The position numbers and the translations under genes were made by a program. Below the pieces are notes generated by a model that was given only the letters and a program-made list of their open reading frames with translations, was not told the origin of the DNA and did not search any database. DNA of 64,000 bases from Acidobacteriaceae bacterium (GTDB lineage Bacteria > Acidobacteriota > Terriglobia > Bryobacterales > Bryobacteraceae), in contig JAFAYL010000020.1 in assembly GCA_019240405.1 (NCBI GenBank), forward strand, positions 62,001 to 126,000, read 5' to 3'. Below are positions 31,455 to 40,433 of this stretch, in pieces (the first letter of the stretch is position 1; every line of letters begins with the position of its first letter).

Positions 31455-33946
31455 GATCTGGGATTGTTTTCGCGTTCGTGCTCGTGGCATGTCTCGGGAT
31501 GAGGGAAGCCATACCTCAAAATGCGCCGCGAGAGCAGGTGGGTTCGCTGCCCGGCGGTGGCTTTCTTTTGAACAGCGGATGGAGCATTCGTCCGGCTGGA
31601 CAACAAGTAGGGGTGGATACGCTGCCGATGCGAGCCGAGGTTTCAAACGACGGCAAATATCTGTTGGTACTTAATGCGGGATACAATCCGCCCTCGGTTA
31701 GCGTAATCGATATTGCGCAGAAGCGTGAAATTGGGCGGACCGCGCTGCCCGATGCGTGGCTTGGATTGGCTGTTTCGCCGAGAGGCAACTATATATATGT
31801 TGGCGGCGGCAGCCGGGCAACTGTTTACGAGCTATTACTCGATCCGCAAAACGGGATGCTAACTCGGACTCGCGAGTTCGCGGCAGTCACGGACATCAAC
31901 AACAAAGGGCTTTCCTTTATCGGCGATGTTGCGATTTCCTCCGATGCCCATCTGGCATATGCCGCGGATGTACACACCGACAGCATTGCTGTAATCAATC
32001 TGCAATCCGGCCGTTTAATTGCGCGGTGGAAATGCGGCCGGCGTCCTTACTGCCTGCTTCTTCCTCCCGGGAATCAACAGGTAATCGTGAGCAGTTGGGC
32101 CGATGCTGCGGTTTATCAATACGATGCGAACAGCGGTGCACAGATTGGGATGACGCGAATCGGATCACATCCCACGGATATGGTTTGGCTGAACAAGCCT
32201 CCGCCGGCCGAGGATCAAACAGCATCGGCATATGTGGCGCGGTTGTTTGTCGCGGCTGCGAATACGAATTACGTGTATTCGGTCGGCGTGACCCGTGACG
32301 GGCAATTAAAGGCGCTCGAAACGATCAATGTTTCGCTCACTCCGATGCATCCGTTAGGCATGACGCCATCATCACTCGCGATCGACAAGCAGGGGAACCG
32401 CCTGTACGTCGCCTGTTCCGATGCGAATGCGCTCGGCGTCGTGGATATTGCGGGACCGCGCAGCGCGGTGCTCGGATTCATTCCGACAGGATGGTATCCA
32501 ACTGCGGTTGAACTGCTGGCTGATAACGGGCTGGCAATTTTGAATGGCAAGGGCGCAGGGAGTCACCCGAATCCCAACGGTCCGAATCCGAGCGTGCGAG
32601 GTCGAGGCGCGCCGAATCCGAAGATCCAATACGTCGCGCGAATCCAGACTGGGACGGCAGAGTTCGTTCCGGCTGTTGCGGACGAGCAGTTGAGCAGCTA
32701 CAGCAACACGGTTCTGCAGAATTCACCCTATCGCGACGATTTGGTGTATGGCGAAATCACTGATGCGCAAGAGGCTCATTTCGCGCGTACGCAAGAACAC
32801 GCGGCGCCGATCCAGCACGTGATTTACATCATCAAGGAGAATCGCACGTACGACCAGGTGTTGGGCGATATGGAAAAGGGAAACGGCGACAAATCGCTCA
32901 ATTTGTTTGGAGAGCAGGTTACGCCGAACTTGCATCAGCTCGCGCGAGAATTCATTCTTTATGACAATTTTTACGAGAACTCCGACGTGAGCGCGGATGG
33001 GCATAACTGGGCGGCGGCCGCGATTGCTCCGGATTACACGGTGAAATTGTGGCCGAACAATTACGCACAGCGGCGGCATACGTACGACTTTGAGGGAGGG
33101 GAGCCTGCCGATACGCCGCCCGCGGGGTATATCTGGGACAACGCGATCGAAGCAGGCATTACTGTCCGAGGTTACGGCGAATGGACGATCAATGTTCCGA
33201 GGCCTGCGGCGAATGGCCAGCGGCAGATCGCTAAAGTGAACGACCCGGCGCTGCAGCCTTACACGGACATGAATTATCGAGGATTCGATCTCGATTATTC
33301 GGATCTCGATCGGACCAAGGAGTTCATTCGTGAATGGAAAGAGTTCGACACGAAGGGGCAGGTCCCGCAGCTTTCGATCGTGCGATTAGGGAACGACCAC
33401 ACATCTGGAACTGCGCCCGGGAAACTGACGCCATTTTCGTTTGCTGCCGAGAATGATTTTGCGGTGGGAATGCTGGTGGAGGCGGTTTCACATAGCAACG
33501 TATGGCCATCTACCGCGATCTTCATCATCGAGGACGACGCGCAGAATGGATGCGACCATGTAGATTCACATCGCGCGCCGGCATGGGTGATTTCACCGTT
33601 CACGCGCCGAGGAATCGTCGATTCAGCGATGTACAACCAAGCGAGTGTACTGCGGACGATGGAGTTGATTGTGGGGCTGCGGCCGATGACGCATTTCGAT
33701 GCCGGGGCGCGGCCCATGTTCGCGGGATTCAGCGAGCAGGGGGATAACCGGCCGTTTACTGCGATTCAGCCGAAGGTCTCGTTGACCGAACGCAATTCCG
33801 GCAGAGCGCCCGGAGCCGACCAATCGGCGCGCTTGGATTTTTCAGACGCGGACCGTGCGGACGATGATACGTTGAACTCGATTTTATGGCGGGCGATTAA
33901 GCATACTGAACCGCCGCCGCCGACAAGGAGTGGATTTGGGAACTAA
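31451..33946 (+). CDS. Secreted YVTN beta-propeller / phosphoesterase bifunctional protein
   Basis: 831 residues with a signal peptide. The N-terminal half is a YVTN-type propeller (about 50-390): DGKYLLVLNAGYNPPSVSVID, SIAVINLQSGRLIARW and NRLYVACSDANALGVVDIAG. The C-terminal half (about 455-790) is a phosphoesterase/phospholipase C-like domain with the metal-binding start IKENRTYDQVLGD, ENSDVSADGHNWAAA, and IIEDDAQNGCDHVDSHRAP carrying the second metal set. This fusion is a known 'YncE/alkaline-phosphatase family' type in Acidobacteriota. It probably removes phosphate from an extracellular substrate. The ATGA overlap couples it to nadE, though no metabolic link is obvious. Confidence 0.9.
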   Translation: MRSGIVFAFVLVACLGMREAIPQNAPREQVGSLPGGGFLLNSGWSIRPAGQQVGVDTLPMRAEVSNDGKYLLVLNAGYNPPSVSVIDIAQKREIGRTALPDAWLGLAVSPRGNYIYVGGGSRATVYELLLDPQNGMLTRTREFAAVTDINNKGLSFIGDVAISSDAHLAYAADVHTDSIAVINLQSGRLIARWKCGRRPYCLLLPPGNQQVIVSSWADAAVYQYDANSGAQIGMTRIGSHPTDMVWLNKPPPAEDQTASAYVARLFVAAANTNYVYSVGVTRDGQLKALETINVSLTPMHPLGMTPSSLAIDKQGNRLYVACSDANALGVVDIAGPRSAVLGFIPTGWYPTAVELLADNGLAILNGKGAGSHPNPNGPNPSVRGRGAPNPKIQYVARIQTGTAEFVPAVADEQLSSYSNTVLQNSPYRDDLVYGEITDAQEAHFARTQEHAAPIQHVIYIIKENRTYDQVLGDMEKGNGDKSLNLFGEQVTPNLHQLAREFILYDNFYENSDVSADGHNWAAAAIAPDYTVKLWPNNYAQRRHTYDFEGGEPADTPPAGYIWDNAIEAGITVRGYGEWTINVPRPAANGQRQIAKVNDPALQPYTDMNYRGFDLDYSDLDRTKEFIREWKEFDTKGQVPQLSIVRLGNDHTSGTAPGKLTPFSFAAENDFAVGMLVEAVSHSNVWPSTAIFIIEDDAQNGCDHVDSHRAPAWVISPFTRRGIVDSAMYNQASVLRTMELIVGLRPMTHFDAGARPMFAGFSEQGDNRPFTAIQPKVSLTERNSGRAPGADQSARLDFSDADRADDDTLNSILWRAIKHTEPPPPTRSGFGN

Positions 33947-33963
33947 GCATTGCTGAATTAATC

Positions 33964-34293
33964 TCAGTTCACCGGAACGAAGTTCGCAAACATCATTTCG
34001 GCTTCCTGCAGAGTTTTTAGGGGCACGAAGTCGCATGCTTCTGAGTAGCGGGACCATAGTTCACGCAAACCGGAATGGGCGTGTGCCTTTTCTACGCCGC
34101 CCTCGACCCACTCAAATACTTCAACAACTGTCCCATCATTTGCAGTCGCGATCACGTGGGGGCGGTCAGTCGCGAGACCGATGCTGCGCAGATAAGGAAC
34201 GTGTTCGCGCGTGAGCGACATCAATTCTGCTTCTTTGCCTGGCTTAGGTTTATAAGCCACGATCGACAGACGGGCTTGGGGATTGTCAGTCAT
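33964..34293 (-). CDS. Small antibiotic-biosynthesis-monooxygenase-like (dimeric alpha-beta barrel) protein
   Basis: 109 residues from the ATG at 34293, which has AAAGGAG seven bases upstream. The sequence has the ABM/NIPSNAP-like pattern: a first strand LSIVAYKPKPGKEAELMSL, a helix TREHVPYLRSIG, a strand VIATANDGTVVEVFEWVEGG, and a helix HAHSGLRELWSRYSEAC. This fold includes monooxygenases, stress proteins and small isomerases, so function cannot be assigned. It is divergent from the GH13 gene with 42 bases between starts. The open frame extends much further upstream, opposite the GH13 gene, but that part is not coding. Confidence 0.75.
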   Translation of the reverse strand: MTDNPQARLSIVAYKPKPGKEAELMSLTREHVPYLRSIGLATDRPHVIATANDGTVVEVFEWVEGGVEKAHAHSGLRELWSRYSEACDFVPLKTLQEAEMMFANFVPVN

Positions 34294-34335
34294 GCGATGA
34301 CTCCTTTGAGCAACTATATGACATAACATGACGGA

Positions 34336-36201
34336 ATGCGATTGATCCGGCGCATTGCGAAACGGGTTCTGCTGGTTGCGCTCAGCGGAACCGCGGTTTG
34401 GGCGCGGCCTGTGGTGACGAAAGTGGAACCGCCGAACTGGTGGGCGGACTACTCGATCAATCCGGTCCGGGTGATGATTCGGGGATCGGGCTTCACCAGC
34501 GCGACGATCACGGTCCCACGAGGGTTGGGCGCGAGCCGTATTTGGGTGAACGCGCCGGGTACATACTTGTTCGCCGATATCACGATTGCGCATGGGCTCC
34601 GTCCGGGATCGTATCCTCTCGAAATTCGGACCTCGGACGGGAGGGCAGAAGCACCATTTGAGATTGCGGCGCCGCTTTCTCCCGCCGGGCGCTTTCAGGG
34701 ATTCTCTTCGAACGATGTGATTTATCTGATCATGCCGGACCGGTTTGCAAACGGCGATCCGTCGAACGATGACCCGGCCATATCGCGGGGCCTGTTTGAC
34801 CGGAGTAATCCGCGTTTGTATCATGGCGGCGATCTTCAGGGAATCATTGACCATCTCGGCTATTTGAAGAAACTCGGTGTAACCGCGCTTTGGCTCACGC
34901 CTGTATACGACAATGCGAACGAGCCAAACCGGAAGCAAGCTGTAGGCGGGCAGCCGGTTGCGGACTACCACGGCTATGGAGCAGTTGATTACTACGGCAT
35001 CGAAGAACACTTCGGCACTTTCGACGTGCTTCGGACGCTGGTCGACACGGCGCATCGGACGGGGCTGAAGGTGATTCAGGATCAAGTGGCGAATCATGTC
35101 GGGCCTTATCATCTTTGGGTTACGGATCCGCCGAAGCCCACGTGGTTTCATGGCACGGCTTCGCAACATGTGAACGAGACTTGGCAGATCTGGACCCTGC
35201 CGGATCCACACGCGTCACAAGACCTGCGACAGACGGTACTGAATGGATGGTTTGGAGATGTACTGCCGGACATGAACCAGGACGACCCGGAAGTCGCACG
35301 TTACGAAATTCAGAATGCGTTGTGGTGGGTGGGAACTGCGGGATTTGATGGAATCAGGCAAGATACATTGCCTTATGTGCCGCGCAGTTTTTGGCGGGAG
35401 TGGTCCTTAGCCTTGAAGCGCCAGTATCCGGATCTGAGGGTGGTTGGCGAAGTCTTCGATGGCGACACGGCGATTCCGTCATTCTTTCAAGGCGGCGTGA
35501 AACGCTTCGATGGAATCGATAGCGGTGTCGACACAGTGTTCGATTTTCCTATGTATTACGCGATTCGCGATGTATTCGCGCGAGGAAACTCTATCGAGTC
35601 TTTGGCGAAAACACTGGCGAAAGATAATTTGTACCCAAATGCGAGTTCTTTGGTCACATTCTTAGGGCTTCATGATGTTGCGCGCTTCATGAATGAACCG
35701 GGGGCAAACGTTGAAAAACTGAAACTCGCGTTCACCTTTCTGCTGACCACGCGCGGAACGCCGATGATCTACTACGGGGACGAGATTGGAATGCCGGGCG
35801 GCGACGATCCGGATAACCGGCGCGATTTCCCGGGTGGCTGGAAAGAAGATCCGCGAAACGCGTTTGAGTCGTCGGGAAGGACAGCCGACGAAGCGGCAGT
35901 TTTCGATCATGTTCGGAACCTAACCGCTTTGCGGATGAGATTGGAGCCGCTGCGGAGAGGCAAGATGATCGACTTGGTATTGGCAGGTCAGACCTTTGCA
36001 TACGCCAGGGAGATCCCTACGGAGGTGGTAATCGTCGCGATCAACAATGGCTCTACTGCGGAGGAAATTCCGATTCACTTCAGCGGCACGGCGGAGTTTC
36101 GCAATCAATTGGGAGTGACAAGAGATTTGAAGCTTCGCAATGGGCATGGAGTAATTCGACTGCCGGGGCTTTCGGCTGAAATTTACGCAGCTTCGCGCTG
36201 A
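34336..36201 (+). CDS. Secreted GH13 alpha-amylase family enzyme, SusA/neopullulanase-like
   Basis: 621 residues. A signal peptide (to about residue 23) is followed by a cyclomaltodextrinase-type N-terminal domain (VTKVEPPNWWADYS onward, to about 115). The GH13 barrel begins YLIMPDRFANGDPSNDD. The nucleophile Asp343 sits in DGIRQDTLP, the acid Glu372 in VVGEVFDGD, and the third acid Asp448 in FLGLHDVARF. Region I is QDQVANHVG. A beta-sandwich closes the protein. It probably cleaves alpha-glucans or pullulan in the periplasm. No SusC/D pair accompanies it here. Family assignment is firm; product specificity is not shown. Confidence 0.92.
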   Translation: MRLIRRIAKRVLLVALSGTAVWARPVVTKVEPPNWWADYSINPVRVMIRGSGFTSATITVPRGLGASRIWVNAPGTYLFADITIAHGLRPGSYPLEIRTSDGRAEAPFEIAAPLSPAGRFQGFSSNDVIYLIMPDRFANGDPSNDDPAISRGLFDRSNPRLYHGGDLQGIIDHLGYLKKLGVTALWLTPVYDNANEPNRKQAVGGQPVADYHGYGAVDYYGIEEHFGTFDVLRTLVDTAHRTGLKVIQDQVANHVGPYHLWVTDPPKPTWFHGTASQHVNETWQIWTLPDPHASQDLRQTVLNGWFGDVLPDMNQDDPEVARYEIQNALWWVGTAGFDGIRQDTLPYVPRSFWREWSLALKRQYPDLRVVGEVFDGDTAIPSFFQGGVKRFDGIDSGVDTVFDFPMYYAIRDVFARGNSIESLAKTLAKDNLYPNASSLVTFLGLHDVARFMNEPGANVEKLKLAFTFLLTTRGTPMIYYGDEIGMPGGDDPDNRRDFPGGWKEDPRNAFESSGRTADEAAVFDHVRNLTALRMRLEPLRRGKMIDLVLAGQTFAYAREIPTEVVIVAINNGSTAEEIPIHFSGTAEFRNQLGVTRDLKLRNGHGVIRLPGLSAEIYAASR

Positions 36202-36269
36202 ACCGTGCGCGCGGAGTCGTCCCGGCTTGAGGCTTTCTGCATTACGATGACTGCATTGGATTCAGCCCA

Positions 36270-36719
36270 ATGATTCAGCTCGCTGGCTATTGGCAGGAAG
36301 TCTGGAATAACTTTGAGCATGTCGCTATTGCTTACATATTGACTGCCTCAATCGGTTGGGAGAGCGAGCGCGAGGCGCATAGCGCGGGTGTCCGCACATT
36401 CCCGATTGTCGGGATGAGCAGTTGCGGATATCTTCTGCTTCTCGGCAGCCACCCAGATGCTGCTGCTCAGTCCCGCTTGCTTCAGGGCCTTATTACAGGA
36501 ATCGGATTCATCGGAGGGGGCGCAATTCTTAAGGAAGGTGCGACGGTGCGAGGCACGGCAACGGCCGCGAGCGTTTGGAACGCTGGCGTAATCGGAGCCG
36601 CTGTTGCGATGAATCACTACGGCATTGCTGTTACACTTGCACTTCTCAATCTCTTTACGTTAAGAGCGCTGCTGCCTCTGAAGCGCTGGCTTGATCGGAG
36701 AAGCTCACAAATCGACTAG
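36270..36719 (+). CDS. MgtC/SapB family membrane protein
   Basis: 149 residues with four to five membrane helices. The MgtC hallmarks are present: LTASIGWESEREAHSAGVRTF near residue 30, LLQGLITGIGFIGGGAILKEG (about 69-89) and VRGTATAASVWNAGVIGAA. The long C-terminal cytoplasmic domain of virulence MgtC is absent, so this is the short SapB-like form. Members affect magnesium-related growth and membrane energetics, but the molecular act is unclear. Its stop overlaps the stop of the convergent ABC exporter gene by 4 bases. Confidence 0.88.
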   Translation: MIQLAGYWQEVWNNFEHVAIAYILTASIGWESEREAHSAGVRTFPIVGMSSCGYLLLLGSHPDAAAQSRLLQGLITGIGFIGGGAILKEGATVRGTATAASVWNAGVIGAAVAMNHYGIAVTLALLNLFTLRALLPLKRWLDRRSSQID

Positions 36720-38533
36720 CGATAGGCCGCAGCTTGGATGCCATAGAGCTCCGAGTAATGACCACCATTCGCTATAAGCTCTTCGTGAGTACCCGATTCG
36801 ACTACGCGCGAGCCGTCGAGGACCACGATAAAATCAGCCATCCTGACGGTGCTGAAGCGATGAGAGACGAGAATTGTGATGCGGCCGTTCGAGCCGGATT
36901 GGCGCGATGCTGCGGCGAAACGTTCGAAAAGGGCATGTTCGGTCTCGGCATCGAGAGCCGCTGTCGGTTCGTCGAGTATCAATAAAACCGGCTCTTCGCG
37001 CATGAAACCGCGGGCAAGCGCGAGCTTCTGCCATTGGCCGAAACTGATTTCTACGCCGTCAGGCCAGGTGGGCCCTAACTGCGTTTCGAGCCCGTGCTGA
37101 AGCTGTTCGATTACATCGTCCGCGCCGGCGTGATTCACGGCGGCTGCTACGGCTGTGACATTTTCATGCTGGGGAAGGTCGCCAACTCCGACGCTTTGAA
37201 GGGCTCTAAACTCAAAACGAAAAAAATCCTGGAAGGCGCCGGCAAGACGTGAGCGCCAGGATTCCGGCATGATGCGAGCCAAATCCAAGCCATCGATAAG
37301 AATGCGCCCGCGCGAAGGCTGATAGAGGCGGCATAATAACTTCACGAGCGTGGTCTTCCCTGCTCCGTTTTCGCCGACGATTGCGACGACAGAACCGGGC
37401 TCGAGGTGAAGATTTACGTCATCCAGCACAAGGCGCTGGGTGCCGGGATACGCGAACGACACGTGTTCGAAGGTGATACCCTGCTCGAGTGTTTCGGGAG
37501 CCGCAGCATCGGCATGCTGTTCAATAGAGGCGGCGTAATCTTCGAGCCAAGCGAGGCGCCGCGAGCCATCCAGCCAAAATCCGCGCAAGAATCCGATTTC
37601 GCCGACAGTGGCTCCGATGTAAGCGGATAGACGCGCGCCGGCAGCGAGGACTAACAATACCGCGCCAGGCGTGGCTTTGAGCACGGACGAGACGAAGACC
37701 ACCGCAGCCACATATGCCGCGCCAAACACCGCCCAGCTTAGGGATTGCCAGAGCGCGCTGCCGTTGCGGGCGGCTGCAACCGGTCCATACCAGCGCTCCC
37801 AAGCTTCGCGACGCTGTGTTATAAGCTGCGAGCCGATCCGAGTGACCCGCACTTCCTTGCCCGGCGGCGCTGTCGTGGCGACATTGAAGAGATGCCGAGA
37901 CAGGCGATTCGCCCAGGAGCCGCGCTCATCAGCCTTTCGCTCGACCTCCGGCCGCCAGGTGGAGGTGAAGACGGTCGGCAACGCAAAAACTGCTAGCAAC
38001 GCAAGAGCGGGGTGAATAGAGACAAGGAGCGACAGAGTCACAGCCAAGCGCAGAATCCAGCCGCATGTGGTAAAGAGCGACCAGTACATGTGATCCAACA
38101 CGAAAACCTGGTTGCGCAGCATGGCGAGGCGGTCGACGTATTCCTGACGTTCGTGGTGCTCGATGCTTGCCACTGAGGCGTGGAGGCGCGCTACATGGGC
38201 TTCCAAGAAAATAGTGACGCGCTCGCGGAAGCGGCGCTGCGTACGATCACTGATGACACGAAGGAACCACGTGGCTGCTGCTGAGGCTCCGAGACCAATT
38301 GAAGCCGCGACGACTTCAGCGTGTTTGCCGCTCAAAACGCCATCGGCGAGGAAACGCAGCCAGAGCGCGAGCAAAGCGTCCGGGAGCGCCGCCAACAAGG
38401 CTACGGAAAACGCTACGCCGAGCAATAACGGTTCGGCTTCACGAGCACGTTTCAAGGAGCGCCACATGGAAGAGAGCGCTGGGGGCATAGGCTCGACTTG
38501 GTTCGATGTCTTCACGGCCTCAGGTTCGGTCAT
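36716..38533 (-). CDS. ABC exporter, fused membrane and ATPase domains (second subunit)
   Basis: 605 residues. Six membrane helices (about 35-330) precede an ATPase domain: Walker A VGENGAGKTTLVKLL, Q-loop GAFQDFFRFEF, signature EISFGQWQKLALARG, Walker B LLILDEPTAALD and H-loop VSHRFSTVRM. The signature reads SFGQ instead of SGGQ, a departure that suggests unequal ATP sites if it pairs with its neighbour. It starts 12 bases after the other exporter gene. The FQDF-R(F/Y)E Q-loop type occurs in exporters linked to peptide natural products, but no precursor peptide is seen here. Substrate unknown. Confidence 0.9.
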   Translation of the reverse strand: MTEPEAVKTSNQVEPMPPALSSMWRSLKRAREAEPLLLGVAFSVALLAALPDALLALWLRFLADGVLSGKHAEVVAASIGLGASAAATWFLRVISDRTQRRFRERVTIFLEAHVARLHASVASIEHHERQEYVDRLAMLRNQVFVLDHMYWSLFTTCGWILRLAVTLSLLVSIHPALALLAVFALPTVFTSTWRPEVERKADERGSWANRLSRHLFNVATTAPPGKEVRVTRIGSQLITQRREAWERWYGPVAAARNGSALWQSLSWAVFGAAYVAAVVFVSSVLKATPGAVLLVLAAGARLSAYIGATVGEIGFLRGFWLDGSRRLAWLEDYAASIEQHADAAAPETLEQGITFEHVSFAYPGTQRLVLDDVNLHLEPGSVVAIVGENGAGKTTLVKLLCRLYQPSRGRILIDGLDLARIMPESWRSRLAGAFQDFFRFEFRALQSVGVGDLPQHENVTAVAAAVNHAGADDVIEQLQHGLETQLGPTWPDGVEISFGQWQKLALARGFMREEPVLLILDEPTAALDAETEHALFERFAAASRQSGSNGRITILVSHRFSTVRMADFIVVLDGSRVVESGTHEELIANGGHYSELYGIQAAAYR

Positions 38534-38545
38534 GCGCGTTCCGGC

Positions 38546-40345
38546 CTAATCCAGCGTCTCCAGATCGGCTTCTTCTTCGAAGCGCGACGCTTGCAGCTCG
38601 AACATAGTTTTGTAACGGCCGGCGGCGGCCATAAGCTCGTCGTGAGTCCCCAGCTCGACGACTCTTCCTTTCTCGAGGACGCAGATCCGGTCGGCGTGGC
38701 GAACTGTGGAGAAGCGGTGCGAGATCAGTATGGTGGTCACCTGACGAGTTGCAGTGAGGATCCGTTTGAAGATCTCCGCCTCGCCGCGCACGTCGAGTTG
38801 CGCTGTCGGCTCGTCGAGCAATACGAGTCCAGCTCCCATCTTCACCGCACAGAGCGCCCGTGCCAGCGCTACACGCTGCCATTGTCCGCCAGATAGTTCG
38901 GTGCTGTTTGGATAGCCGCGCGCGAGCACGGTGTCGAGGTGAGCCAGGCCTAGCGCCCCGGCATCTTCGAGCGCCTCGAGGATGAGGCTGTCCGGCGCGT
39001 CTCCTGGAGCGACGTTATCGCGAAGCGGCAACTCGAAACGAGTGAAGTCCTGAAATACGGCGGTCACGCGGGAGCGCCACGCATCGATCTCGAGCATACG
39101 CATATCGACACCGTCGACCTCGATAGCTCCCACTTGGGGATCGTAGAGCCGGCAGAGGAGTTTCGCGAGAGTCGTTTTGCCTGCGCCGTTCTGGCCGACT
39201 ATGGCGAGTGACGTGCCTGCGGGGATGGTCAAGTCGAAGCCCGCGAGCACAGGCTTATCTGCATTGGGATACGCGAACGTGAGATCGCGAAACCGGATTT
39301 CTCGAGCCGGCATTCCTGTCGCGGGGCGATCACCGGGTGTGAGAGATCCTTCTTTTTCCATGCTGCTTTCCAGCCGAAGCACGGCGGCAACGGCGGCTGC
39401 TGCTCCATCGAGCGCCCATGACAATCCGCCGAAAGCAATCATGCTGGTCCCAATAGCAGCGCTAGCGAGAGTTACCAGCCGGGCGAGCGGGAGATGGCCG
39501 GCTGTCGCAGACGCGCCCATCGACCAGAACACGATGATATTTGCAGCAAGCACGAGAAGGATGCTCCAGATGAGCGGGCGCTCACGTAGGCGGGTCGCTT
39601 CCCAGCGCAACTCGAATAAATGACGGCGGCGCGAGCGGAAGCGTTCGACAATCCAGCCGGCTAGTCCAAAGAGACGCAACTCTTTCGCGGCGGGAGGATC
39701 GACGGCAAGCCGGTAGGCGTAATCGGCGTGGCGCTGCGCTTGGCGCACCTCCTCTGTATTGCGGTCGCGCCAGACGGTACTTTCGCGAAGCAGCCAGTGT
39801 GTCGCGATCCAACTACCTGCCAGCAGGATGGCGGCCCACCAGGTATAGGCTGCGAGAACGGCCGCCGAGGCGATACCTCCGGCTACTTCAACCAAACCTC
39901 CCGCGATGAAATCCATCGAGATGAAAAGCGGTGGACCCGTGATGCCGAGATCGAAATCACGGGCCATGGTCAGATCGGTGGTGAGTTTTGGATTTTCGAG
40001 ATGCCCCATGCCCGGCGGGCGAACGCAGGTAATGGTGAGCTGGTCATAGAGCCAAGCCGCAGTCCGGCTCCCGAGATTGGCACCCAGCGCCCGGTGAATG
40101 GGCGGCAAAACTTGGAGCAGTAAGAAAACGAATCCGAAGGAAGCGAGTGGGATGGTGAGATCTGCGTGGCGCTGTACATCCCCAACCAGCACCCCCATAA
40201 GAATGGAAAAAATCGCGGGAAGCAGCCCGCGAAGAATCAGGATGGCCCACCAAGCCAAGGCGAGCGAGCGCCCGGCGCGAGGCAGCACGCGGGAGAATGT
40301 CACGAAATTGCTCGAGCGCAAGCGCTCGATCAGAGATCTGCTCAT
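38546..40345 (-). CDS. ABC exporter, fused membrane and ATPase domains (first subunit)
   Basis: 599 residues. Six membrane helices in the first 320 residues precede an ATPase domain with Walker A VGQNGAGKTTLAKLL, Q-loop FQDFTRFELPL, a standard signature TELSGGQWQRVALARA, Walker B GLVLLDEPTAQLD and H-loop ISHRFSTVRH. With the gene 12 bases downstream it probably forms a heterodimer, this half supplying the consensus signature. An 18-base perfect inverted repeat lies in its first codons (40312-40329). The family exports lipids, peptides or drugs; no specific substrate is indicated. Confidence 0.9.
   Translation of the reverse strand: MSRSLIERLRSSNFVTFSRVLPRAGRSLALAWWAILILRGLLPAIFSILMGVLVGDVQRHADLTIPLASFGFVFLLLQVLPPIHRALGANLGSRTAAWLYDQLTITCVRPPGMGHLENPKLTTDLTMARDFDLGITGPPLFISMDFIAGGLVEVAGGIASAAVLAAYTWWAAILLAGSWIATHWLLRESTVWRDRNTEEVRQAQRHADYAYRLAVDPPAAKELRLFGLAGWIVERFRSRRRHLFELRWEATRLRERPLIWSILLVLAANIIVFWSMGASATAGHLPLARLVTLASAAIGTSMIAFGGLSWALDGAAAAVAAVLRLESSMEKEGSLTPGDRPATGMPAREIRFRDLTFAYPNADKPVLAGFDLTIPAGTSLAIVGQNGAGKTTLAKLLCRLYDPQVGAIEVDGVDMRMLEIDAWRSRVTAVFQDFTRFELPLRDNVAPGDAPDSLILEALEDAGALGLAHLDTVLARGYPNSTELSGGQWQRVALARALCAVKMGAGLVLLDEPTAQLDVRGEAEIFKRILTATRQVTTILISHRFSTVRHADRICVLEKGRVVELGTHDELMAAAGRYKTMFELQASRFEEEADLETLD
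40312..40329 (-). repeat. Inverted repeat in the first codons of the ABC exporter gene
   Basis: TCGAGCGC and GCGCTCGA with a 2-base spacer lie about 17-34 bases into the coding sequence. In the mRNA this forms a GC-rich hairpin near the translation start. It may modulate initiation or be a by-product of Leu-Glu-Arg-Leu-Arg-Ser codons. Confidence 0.3.
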
Positions 40346-40433
40346 GTCCGGGGAACTGGATCGCCCATCAGTATACGCCGAAGTGGAAGGCTCTTGCCGA
40401 AATGCGTGCGTTCGCTAGGATGAAATTACATCC

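Noticed and set aside
33964-35211. A 415-codon open frame on the minus strand
   Set aside because: Only the last 109 codons (33964-34293) look like a protein and have a ribosome site; the rest is antisense to the GH13 catalytic domain and low-quality Arg-rich sequence.
36716-40345. Lanthipeptide or other RiPP cluster around the ABC exporter
   Set aside because: Neighbours are mgtC and ileS; no modifying enzyme, protease or precursor peptide is visible.
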